The translations under genes were made by a program, and so were the position numbers. 64,000 bases of DNA from positions 1,736,001-1,800,000 of the forward strand of contig LR025083.1 of assembly GCA_900380265.1 (NCBI GenBank). Reading direction: 5' to 3'. The DNA comes from Serratia symbiotica (GTDB lineage: Bacteria > Pseudomonadota > Gammaproteobacteria > Enterobacterales > Enterobacteriaceae). This document shows positions 54,881 through 64,000 of the stretch, one piece after another. The notes under the pieces are model-generated. The model was not told where the DNA came from and did no database searches. It saw nothing but the letters and a program-made list of their open reading frames with translations. Numbering within the stretch: the first letter of the stretch is position 1; each line of letters opens with the position of its first letter.

Positions 54881-55439
54881 TCGCTAATTTAGCGACCAAA
54901 AGTCGTATTCCGTGTTCAAAACACTTGAACAATGTCGTGACGCGATACTAGTTCGTTATTGTTTTTATTTCTCTGAGCCGTTGCACGCTAAAAACAAGCT
55001 CTAGATCTTCTAGTCTCGACACTTAGTCGCCAGATCAGCAGATCTACTTACGTAATAAGCAACCAGGCAAAGGAAAATCAACCCTTACTTAAACTATTTG
55101 ACGATGATCTCATCGTTACCACCTGTACAGATAGTGAATGCCGAGTCGGTGTCATGACAGAGTGCAAAGTTAGCCATGTTAAAGGCAGTTATAAAAACAT
55201 CTGTAATCCATAAATTCACGCTAGTGCACAAACCAAGGCAACTAATTTAGAAAGACCCCATTATAATATCATTCACAACATTTCATTATTCGATAATAAT
55301 GAGCACGTTCCCAATACAAGCAAGATACTGCTTGCCTTCCTATGACAGGCAAGCATTTCATCAATTCCGCCGCCATGGAAGTCACAAGCGCGTCGCCGAC
55401 GCTGGTTGTGGCACTTAGTAGCAGCATCCATCTGTTAAG

Positions 55440-56800
55440 TTAAAGTTCTAGTGCCCTTATCCAGAAGATCATATTCAAAACGGAAATCTAAAATCCATAC
55501 TGGTATTAAGGATTAACACAAGGAGAAATCTAAGAGGGATTCGTAAACGACACCCTGTGTAATGTAATCCGGGGTCTACTTAAAGCCATCTTATTTTCTT
55601 GCTCCATCAGAGCACAACAACGACAACTGCATACAGCTCAAGCTTAAGCAAAGCCTGCAGGCTAGTCTTTATACCGCTTCCATCCAAAACCTAGACTATT
55701 GTGTTATTCCCAAATAGCTTCCGCTGAGCTAAAAGCTACCTTTAAAGCTGGACCACCTTATGTTAGTTGGGCAAGGCAAACTATTCTAGCGACATTCATA
55801 GTAAATACCACAATCCCGTTCTTGCACAAATAGCAAAAATAGAAGAACACCTTCTCAGGAAAACATACAATCATCGACAAAGTCAATGAACTATTTCTGA
55901 GATCATCAGAACAACAACCAGCATTACCTAACTGCGCAGAATAAGCTTAAGTGCTTTCCGCTGTTTGTAACTGATCAGCTGACGAAACCGTTTGTCTAGG
56001 ACCCAAATAATTTTGGCTAATAAAGCATAAATACAGTTGTGCGTATCGTAGGAGACTGTAAGTGGTTACTGAACACAGCAGTGCTGATATAAATTGCATA
56101 AGCAAAGCACCGATTAGGGTATGTGCCTAATAGAGGCATTAAAAAAATAGCGTGCTAATATTCAACGCACGCAGCTGTTAATTCTTGCTTATTTTTCCAT
56201 TTTCAGAACGCAAAGGACTCTTATATTCAAGCCAGAGTATGAAGGCTCTTTATGCATGGCACAATGTCTGACAGATTCCTTAACTAGTGAATAGCGGACT
56301 TGATTGCCCTACCCATAAGCTAACCTATTTTTATTACCAACATATTCCTTGCCTGACTATCAGTGATAAATGATGAGCTATGATGATAATTGCACAATTG
56401 GCGTACAAGTTTATCATTGACTTCTGCACTGCGATTTAACGCTCAATGTCTAAACCCCCCGTGGCATCGCCAGAATGCCGATCTTCGTATTTTGGATTTT
56501 TGCACTAGCAATATAGATCGGTCACCAGGTGATACTGTAGAATCACCTCGATTTGAATATCGGTATTTAACATATTTTGAGTCAAATTGTGATAAAATTA
56601 AGGCATTGTGAAGCCGGCGGCATAGGCTTTAGCTTTTTTAAGGGGTTCTTCTTGTCGAGCGTTCTGGGTATTCACCAGGCACGGTTCGTACAATAATAGA
56701 CATTATGAAGCCAGTAAAATCAGTCGATTTAATTTCGATCCATCAAGTCTCGCAGGCACGCCTACACACAAATATGCCCATAGCGGATCACTGTAGCGCA
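55440..56800 (+). pseudogene. cysG: Eroded cysG (siroheme synthase)
   Basis: It follows tsgA, where enterobacteria carry nirBDC-cysG. The plus strand gives NPVLAQIAKIEEHLLRKTY from 55812 (family SPVLARLLREKLESLLPQH), KCFPLFVTDQLTKPFV near 55950 (RFWEKFFVNDRLAQSLA), LTSALRFNAQCLNPPWHRQN from 56417 ([20 protein letters not shown]) and LLVERSGYSPGTVRTI near 56650 (ALVENGTSVKQRVVHG). The first 120 codons are unclear, so the 5' end is an estimate. nirBDC is not recognisable. Confidence 0.65.
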
Positions 56801-56884
56801 TTGATCTCTTGCTGACTGTGCGTTTTTAGCGTCATTAAGTATTCCGAGCACTAATCTAATGTTAGATACGAGGACCGACAAGCA

Positions 56885-57840
56885 AATGAGATTTAGTAAA
56901 TCTCAGACTCGTGACTGCATATCACAAGCTGATTTTTTGAAAAACAGTATTTCAACATCTGATGTATCACTTTCCTTCCAAACAGGAACTGAAAGACTTT
57001 TGTTAAACGGTCAAGTCCTTGTAAAACATGATCAATCACATTTACAGCCGTGGGATAATTAATAAAGATCGACATAAGTTCATTGGAACGCTTCATCATT
57101 ATTCTAGCAGCAATAAAACAACAATGTGTCTAGCCGCTACTTAGCTGATCTGAACTCAGATAAGATTACCACTAAATGCCGAGGTTGATTTTCTACGAAC
57201 TATCATTCGTTGCATTTTTCTGAAATAGCTTTTGAGCTGCCACTTCTTTAAACAGGCATTTATCCTATAATGCAGCACTGTTGCTAATATCATTGCTGAT
57301 AATGCCAAACCCAGCGCATTCCTTATACTCATACGATGCGATTGTATCTACTCTTTAAATGCTGTTGATACTAAAGTTTACAACCGGGTGGGTGATGGAA
57401 CGCGATCTAATAATAACATTCCGACATAAATAAGAGCAAAGAATAATAAATCATATGACAGTGCATTCATAAATTTATTGACAATGCAATCAAAATAATT
57501 TGCCATGGCAAACAGCAGGCTGTTAGAGGTGGTCGTGAAGTGGTCTATGTTTTCCTACATTCTAACTGCTTATCATGCTCCTATACTCCCAACACACATA
57601 CGTTATAGATCCTAAGCGATATTCCTCGTGGCTCTATGCCAAACCATAACGACCGTTCATAGCCTGCGACGGCAGGCGTGAGCTTTCAGGGCCAAAAAAA
57701 GACTAACCTAGATCAAACGCCTGGAGCGCTGTATCGCTTTAAATTGTAAGTCAATCGCACAATAAATCAACATTACCTGGTGTAATAAATTAGATAATCT
57801 CACTTAACAATGCGGAAGCGATAACTTGCATAACTACAAC
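56885..57840 (-). pseudogene. trpS: Eroded trpS (tryptophanyl-tRNA synthetase)
   Basis: It is in the E. coli position after cysG. The minus strand reads LKSYFRKMQRMIV near 57235 (family PKSVVKKIKRAVT), LVVILSEFRSAK near 57170 (LLDILSAVTGQS), and from 57075 a long open piece with VIDHVLQGLDRLTKVF and IHQMLKYCFSKNQ (AVSGMLTELQERYHRF, LQQVMKDGASKAS), ending near the true C-terminus. The KMSKS region is unrecognisable and stops separate the blocks. This would remove an essential enzyme unless another copy exists. Confidence 0.65.
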
Positions 57841-57844
57841 AAGT

Positions 57845-58490
57845 AAAAGCGCCTGCTAGGCAGTGCAGCACTTTCCTCACCACCCAATTGAGTGACAAGC
57901 TGAGGTAAAACCCTCCAACAAAGCTGGGTACCATAGGTGTGCCGCCTATTGTTCTCACCTCCAGAACAGCATCGCACGGTATCCACTATTACGCCTGTGG
58001 ATATTGTAGCCAGACGAATTAATCCACACCACCTCCTGAGCAAGTCAGTATTATCACCTAATACTAGTGGCTAGTATTTCAGAAACAAAAATGTAGTCAT
58101 ACTACATCGCGACCGGTAGGTAATGTTTATTACAATAACTCTTATTCCATTTAGCGGCGATGATAGCGTCTTGATCTACTTAGCTACATTAACTATGGAT
58201 CAGCAACCACACCCCTATGATGCAGCACAAAGATAAGGGATTTCCAAAGGTCGACGCGATAGCGACGAACTGTCGCTGGTCGTCAGGAAGAAATAGAATA
58301 CAACTGCTTTTAGCAACCAGAGAGTCATAAGCCTGATTCAAGACCCTAATAAAACCATAAAGTCTATGGCAGCTTTAATCTCTGCATAACAGCTTCCAGC
58401 AGCCTGCCTAAGCACCACTAGAGAATATTATCTACGATCCTATCGGCAAATAGACCGGTACTCTAAAAAAATAACAACCAGGCACATTAG
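57845..58490 (-). pseudogene. gph: Possible eroded gph (phosphoglycolate phosphatase)
   Basis: Position between trpS and rpe predicts gph. The minus-strand open piece 58043-57834 contains VIVDTVRCC and HTYGTQLC, weakly like FVGDSRNDI and LTYGYNYG, and SAALPSR like LLPALG. The match is thin and rests mainly on gene order. Confidence 0.3.
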
Positions 58491-58494
58491 CCAT

Positions 58495-59170
58495 CGGTAC
58501 AGATATCAAAATATCCACATCACTAATACTAATATGCGCTAAATAAATATTATTGAAACATAGAAAATCCTATGACAATGCTTTTTCCAATAGAAATGGC
58601 CCATCAAGGCGATAATTTGTTAAAAAAATTAGCATAATCGAATCCACCTGGGAGCAAACAAGCAGAAAAACTGCTACCCATGTTAAATATTTACGCTTTT
58701 ATAACTCATCATGATTATAGAATAGAATATCCAAACATGTTAACATTTATAAAATCGAGAGGAATTCATCATAAGGTTGACGAGGGTGGATGGATCTCTC
58801 TCAACAATATCATTGCAGTCGGAGCCTGCGCAGGCTCGATAACAATGCAACCTAATGATTCCAAATGCTAGTACTAACGTTCCTGAATTTCACCAAACAT
58901 GATGCCTCGTAATCATCAACACAACAGTAGTAAAAACTAGTGCGGTCATTTCTAGCTGCTAGCATTAGCTAAAATAGTAACACTATCATCGCTAGCTCTA
59001 CTAGTACTTCCTAACGTAGAGCGACGTGGTATCGGCAACACAATATCCATCAGCTGTAGATTATCCTGTATTAGTTTTAGCACCACACTGATTCCTTTAT
59101 ACTGTTATTCAGTAAATTAAAGCTGCACTAGCTTACAGGTCGGATTGCTACGTAGTACCTTTTCGAGGTA
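58495..59170 (-). pseudogene. rpe: Eroded rpe (ribulose-phosphate 3-epimerase)
   Basis: The minus strand reads LESLGCIVIEPAQAPTAMIL from 58864 (family IKENGCKAGLVFNPATPLSYL), then after stops PLDFINVNMFGYSIL ([20 protein letters not shown]). The hallmark VNPGFGG has become VNMFGY. Order and strand match E. coli (trpS, gph, rpe, dam). Only this core is readable; ends are extrapolated from gene length. Confidence 0.6.
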
Positions 59171-59698
59171 TAAACCGCATAATAAATAAGTTTAATGCCT
59201 AGCAGCAAAGAAAGAAGGTCAGACCAATCAGAAGATAATACCGATTCACGGATATCACTACATAATAGTAGGATCTATCATTCATGCGGTTTCCCAGATA
59301 AAAATAACACACTCCATAGGCTCTCTAATACCGCTATGGGGGAGGTAGCACTATAAAATTAATTACCACGCGCCAAGTTCGATAATGCACCAGAGAGGTA
59401 AAGTAAATTTCTTGTTATAATAAGAAAAATTAAATACCACAAGATCCTATTAATAGTCTAATCATTAGAATTAGCGGGAAACAGCTATCATTCTAGGCTT
59501 TTACTATCACGGTTCATAGCCGTGTAATGAATATGATATTTCTCCTATTTAACTTTTATACCATATTAGAAGATTTGTATACTAACAAGGGCTAAGTGAC
59601 TCTGATGACGTTAGTGCAAAATATGGAATCTCTATTCGATCACCCTGGGTCAGAGAGGGTGAAAGTCAATGAACCTGTACCGGGCCATTGAGGCATGC

Positions 59699-59722
59699 TG
59701 CCTTTTGTGCTCACAAAAGGCA
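59699..59722. repeat. Inverted repeat, 11-bp arms
   Basis: TGCCTTTTGTG, two bases, CACAAAAGGCA, perfect, within the predicted dam remnant. Confidence 0.65.
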
Positions 59723-59860
59723 TGAATGTTCTTCACTCACAAGGATATTTTTACAACCCATGTGACTCGCAGTGCCTTTTATCCTAGTAAGGCTTGACTT
59801 TCCATGTCCTGGATGGACCTTCCGCTATCGTATTCAATAGCGCACATCGCTATTTATAGC

Positions 59861-59881
59861 GATAGTGAAAATTTCACTATC
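59861..59881. repeat. Inverted repeat, 10-bp arms
   Basis: GATAGTGAAA, one base, TTTCACTATC. Immediately to the left, CGCTATTTATAGCG (59848-59861) is another palindrome. Confidence 0.6.
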
Positions 59882-60403
59882 AGCAACTTACCCATTCACC
59901 TAACTGCAATAATCCCCTTTGACTTCGGACTTCGAAGCATGACGATTTTACTCACCACTGCCGCATTCATCCGTGGTTACCGGACAATTTTATGGCTTTG
60001 ATGCAAAATTGTTTTCAACACTATTCTCAGCAACAGCATTATAACGCTGAAACATATTTAAATGCTCAGACATTACACAATCCGGGTGAGTGATGAGTTC
60101 AAGCACACACAGAATCGGTCCATTATTTTTAAAAGGAGAAAATCTAGTCATCCGTAAGCTTACCCTAGTTGATACCATCAGGTAAACAACTACTTCTGTA
60201 ACTGTATCAAAATGACGCTATGCCAATAACTACTGCGAGACAAGTGCTTCTTCTCTCGGATTTCAGATAAGCACCCGTCCCCGGCCTGACTAGGAAAGCC
60301 GCTTAAGCGGGCTTAAAACAAACACGGGTTTCTTACTCTATTTCATAATTTTATATAGTCTTTGTTTAAAGCTATACAGGAACCCTGAAATAACTTGAAA
60401 ATG

Positions 60404-60439
60404 GTAAGTCGTCAGCGTTGATGGTGGCTGACGATTTAC
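60404..60439. repeat. Inverted repeat, 13-bp arms with one mismatch
   Basis: GTAAGTCGTCAGC (60404-60416), ten-base loop, GCTGACGATTTAC (60427-60439). Confidence 0.6.
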
Positions 60440-61028
60440 AGCAGTACTAATTCCCACTGCTCCGTGCCGTTTAAAAACCGTTTAGTGTCAACCTGTAAGC
60501 TTGTGTTTTTTATTTCAAATATTTTTAAAATTCAGGTAAAATACGGACTTTAGTCAGCTTTTCTTCTCTTCAATGCTGAATTTGGATCAACAAAAACCCG
60601 CTTCTAAGTCACGCCTAGTTAGAATTACTTGAATTAATAAACTCGGTTTTTTATAGAAATCTATCAGATAGATGATAATTAATTCATCTTCTCTTAGAAC
60701 ACTTTTATAAAATAATCGGGTGCTGTATCTCTACTGGTTTAATACGGCGAAGCTTGGCAGATGACTTTAATATAAAATCACAAAAATTAGTAAAAGAAAG
60801 CCATTTATTCCGGAACAGAATAAACTTCATCATAAGAATGAGATGCCATAGTGATTTATTAGCATAATCAGCCTACCTCGGTCTGTGCTTTATACATTCA
60901 CTTTAATCATACTGAAAAACTAAATTCATAGATCACCATCTTACATACAAAAAAGATGGTTAGATGGCAACTAAAGTTTATAAGTAGTCTGTTTTTACTA
61001 TGCCACCGCCTTCCACTCACCACACTGA

Positions 61029-61050
61029 AGCATGGTTATATAACCATGCT
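61029..61050. repeat. 22-bp perfect palindrome
   Basis: AGCATGGTTAT followed directly by ATAACCATGCT, without a loop. Confidence 0.7.
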
Positions 61051-63409
61051 GTATACTAGGTATAAATCTTGGTATGGGATATTGTCTATATTAAGAATCC
61101 GAAGAAACGGACTGACGTCACAATATCTAACACAGGTATCCCTGTGTTGTCACAATTAATCCATCCTATGCACCTTACCTGACTTTCCCAAGAACAGTCA
61201 TTCTATTGGAATAGGCGGAGCAATGCGACGTTTCCATAGGCAATTTACGCTACAGCCGCTCCCTAATGAAAATGCTGATTTACACGCATGATTTTAAAGT
61301 TTAAACCATATCTGCTTAGCCTGTCGTTAGCGGAACATTTCATTTTCACTGTAGATCATTGCCAATACGCCACTCAATCGCCTGCATGTAACGATTGAAA
61401 TAAAGCTTATGACACCTTCTAGCTATCCGTTAAATTCTATAAATTTAACGCATACTCACCAGAAAATGCCTGGCCCGGTTGATATCCGTCATGATTTCTA
61501 ATCGTTTAATACTCCAAGTATATTAATCAATAAGATTGGCTAGGCAACCTTTCTTCTGGCTTACAAAAAAGAACACCTTCCTAATTTAATACTCTATCTA
61601 AGTATTAACTAGCCACTACCGGGACACTAGCAGCACTCTGCGACGGATTACTCTCTCCCGAAAAGAGCTGTCTTTTTGGCTAAAATAGGGCCATCGATAT
61701 CATGCAACTGTAGCTCTTTGAATCTATTTCCCTACTACTGGTACAGTATTGAAGGATGTACTACGCTTGTTATTTGACCTGATATTAATCGATCGATAAC
61801 CGTTTCATCTTTCTGTAGACAGAATATGTGCTACTTTCACCAATATTTCTTTTAACAATAATCATGGTGACTCAGATTGAATCTAGCTAATCCCGCTCAA
61901 GGCTAGGAGCACCGCCATTGTTCTGATATTGGAGTACTATATAAACTCAAACCAAGTAGCGACCTCGTCGCGCTGCTCCGATACTACTTTAGTAGTACCC
62001 TTTCCTATTCTTGTACATTCAGCATCCCCAACCCAGCTATGCAACCCGGGTTGGGCTATTCCGCAGATATACATATGTAACTCAACCAACTAGTATTTGA
62101 AGATCAGAGATTTATTTTACCTACAATAGGACACTAATAAAACAGTGTTCCGTCTAGAGTCAAGAGGCATACTACTTACAACTTATTATGCATTCATGAA
62201 CTATGTAGTGAAAGTAACATATGTTGATCTTTATTAAACAAGTGAATGCCTACAAAAATCACTAAGCACTGACAGATGGGTGGCACCACTTTCCTCAAGC
62301 CAGGTTGTGTCATGAAAGTATTTCCCGCATATCTATTTAGCCACCTACAATACTGGTAATCAAATGTATTTTTTAGCTCTTGTACTATTATGAACCAGCA
62401 GAATAGACCAGAGGCTACAAAGCGTATTTAACAGCATAAGACATACAGCGAGTAGGTAACCTCTCCACGAGATATCTCAAATAATTAGCGGGCAGCGTGA
62501 TCTGCGTACTATGAACAGTACTATACGGAACAATTTATGTCTCCACCTCACTGGTTCAACCCACTGCTCGGTGAACAAAACATCGACCCAGATACCAATA
62601 TTTAGCAAATTCATGCTTTGCCAGCATGATAATCTTATCTAGAAAAATGAGATATTCACACTCTAAGCTAGCGAAACCGCTAATACGCCAAACAACTTAG
62701 TACAAAACTTATCACAGGAATCTAAATAACTAGTTTAGAGCATGTGCCTCTACTACACTAGTGGTGACTCTACCAATATTACAAAAGCGTGGTTATAACT
62801 TACCGCCAGTATTGAATACCTGCACTGATATCAATACATGTAATTAAATCAACCTTCATCACCGAATATTGTAACCCCAGGATTTAGTTTTATTTATCAG
62901 TTTAAGTCTTTCAGCTTATTATTACAAAGGCGAAAATCTAAAAGACGTAATTCTCGCACATAATCTATCTTCAGTGAAGATGATCAGGTTACGTTCTTGA
63001 AAAAATGACTGAGTTATTTAACATCCTGCTGACTTCTATAACGGCTTTGTCATGCTCCACACCCGACAATCTACCCACAGTAATAATCTTTGGTAACTAA
63101 TTGGCCTTTATCTTACCGAGCGTTAGCATATCCTGCTGCACTAGGACAGTTGATTTCTATTTCTAATTCTACCAAAGCGAGTAGCGGGCTCAACGCTTTC
63201 AGCATTGAGCAATTTGCAGCCGAACACTGACGTTACTTCTCTATAATTCTTCTCTAGCTAAGAAGAACTATCATCTGGTGGATTCATTGGCGAAACTCCC
63301 GGCTGAGTGATAAGTAAATTATAGATAAACGGAGCCTATAAGCATGAAATACTATTTTAATAATCTGACACGTAGAACTCGTTAGTGTATATGATGGCGT
63401 CTAGATAAA

Positions 63410-63475
63410 ACTGGCATCACACAGATGATATGGGATGCCAGTAACTAGATGCCACTCTAGAATTCTTTTCTAGAG
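63410..63475. repeat. Two adjacent inverted repeats
   Basis: ACTGGCATC (63410-63418) pairs with GATGCCAGT (63434-63442), with outer ATCTAG/CTAGAT flanks where the left flank is offset. Then CTCTAGAA (63455-63462), five bases, TTCTAGAG (63468-63475). Confidence 0.5.
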
Positions 63476-63589
63476 CGCTACATAACTCAGGACCGGGCGA
63501 TCCTATTCAACTAAACTCAATCAAGAACATAGTTAGCAAAATAGATAGTGCTCGCCTTAAACTAGCGATACTTATCTGGGAGAAAGGTA

Positions 63590-63635
63590 AGACGCTCAAC
63601 TAATAACGTATCCTACCATGATTAGTTAAGCGTCT
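63590..63635. repeat. Inverted repeat, 15-bp arms with one mismatch
   Basis: AGACGCTCAACTAAT (63590-63604), 16-base loop, ATTAGTTAAGCGTCT (63621-63635). Confidence 0.6.
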
Positions 63636-64000
63636 AGCATCAACCACAAAGCATTGCGGTCTTTGAAAGACCGTCCTAAGCAGGACAACAGTACAATCTT
63701 ACCATCCCTGCATTTTAAAATTCTTTATTTTGCACTTCAACTCTAGGCCACCCCTCTTAATCGGACCAGCCAACCTATGGCGGAATGTGATGCCATACAA
63801 TACGAGAGCTAATCGTCAATGTGCTATTGACCGCACTAACTGTTACATAATTGTCCACTCGGTTTTCGATACGCTACTCAGCAACTCGCATTACTTTCAA
63901 AATCTCGGAGCAACATAGCCTGTACTATGCTTAATAAGCATAGTCAACGATAAAGCTTTACTCAAGCAATTATGAATTAGGCAAACCTTATAAAGAGGGA

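Larger units (their letters stand above)
59300..60151 (-). pseudogene. dam: Eroded dam (DNA adenine methyltransferase)
   Basis: From ATG 60151 the minus strand reads MTRFSPFKNNGPILCVLELI then SEHLNMFQRYNAVAENSVENNF. Against E. coli Dam (RAFLKWAGGKYPLLDDIKRH, GECLVEPFVGAGSVFLN) the positions of K, one G, L, I, E, L, F, V and N agree. The SAM motif WAGGK is lost, and the frame stops after about 53 codons. The downstream DPPY motif is not visible. It is called from this fragment plus gene order. Confidence 0.5.
60152..64000. other. Eroded end of window
   Basis: 3.8 kb where E. coli order predicts damX, aroB and aroK on the minus strand; none is recognisable. There are several strong inverted repeats (60404, 61029, 61129-61148, 62027-62055, 63410-63442, 63455-63475, 63590). 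The open frame at 63730-63918 has no known motif. I see no RNA gene. Confidence 0.5.

Noticed and set aside
58680-58871. 63-codon plus-strand frame as a gene
   Set aside because: It is the antisense of the recognisable rpe remnant.
63730-63918. Possible gene at window end
   Set aside because: I tried aligning it to tRNA synthetases and aro genes without a convincing match; no ribosome binding site.

Overview
This window looks like a chromosome segment from a host-restricted, genome-eroding member of the Enterobacterales (Gammaproteobacteria), most likely an insect endosymbiont of the Sodalis or Serratia type. The reasons are three. The intact proteins are very close to their E. coli counterparts in sequence and length. 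The gene order is that of an enterobacterial chromosome (folP-ftsH-rlmE-yhbY-greA-dacB-obgE-rpmA-rplU-ispB; the alpha, spc, S10 and str operons; fkpA to crp; tsgA to dam). More than half of the DNA no longer codes. I cannot name the species.

Layout. 1-11.2 kb: folP (cut by the window edge), ftsH, rlmE, greA, obgE, rpmA, rplU (all minus) and ispB (plus), with yhbY and dacB as eroded pseudogenes between them. 11.2-17.3 kb: no gene. 17.3-17.9 kb: isolated ppa. 17.9-19.3 kb: a convergent intergenic stretch unusually rich in hairpins. 19.3-38.9 kb: an almost gap-free minus-strand block with the alpha operon (rpsM, rpsK, rpsD, rpoA, rplQ), the spc operon (rplN to rpmJ including secY), the S10 operon (rpsJ to rpsQ) and the str operon with its upstream tus genes (tusD, tusC, tusB, rpsL, rpsG, fusA, tuf). 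Its promoters, terminators and autogenous control leaders are still readable. 39.8-40.7 kb: fkpA. 53.7-54.9 kb: tsgA, alone. Everything else from 40.7 to 64.0 kb is eroded.

The non-coding DNA is not featureless. By translating it I could recognise decayed copies of yhbY, dacB, yheO, slyD, kefB, yheS, crp, cysG, trpS, rpe, dam and, less surely, gph. Each lies where E. coli-like gene order predicts, on the predicted strand, often at near full length but full of stops. Decay here has run mainly by base substitution with few large deletions. trpS, crp and dam are notable losses.

Functionally the surviving genes form a translation and transcription core, with protein export (secY), membrane protein quality control (ftsH), ribosome assembly and rRNA modification (obgE, rlmE), quinone side-chain synthesis (ispB), pyrophosphate removal (ppa), folate synthesis (folP), tRNA 2-thiolation (tusBCD) and one periplasmic chaperone (fkpA). 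I found no tRNA or rRNA gene, insertion sequence, CRISPR array, phage gene or novel gene system. The most unusual signals are an excess of perfect inverted repeats in the eroded DNA and an apparent abundance of the tetranucleotide CTAG there.
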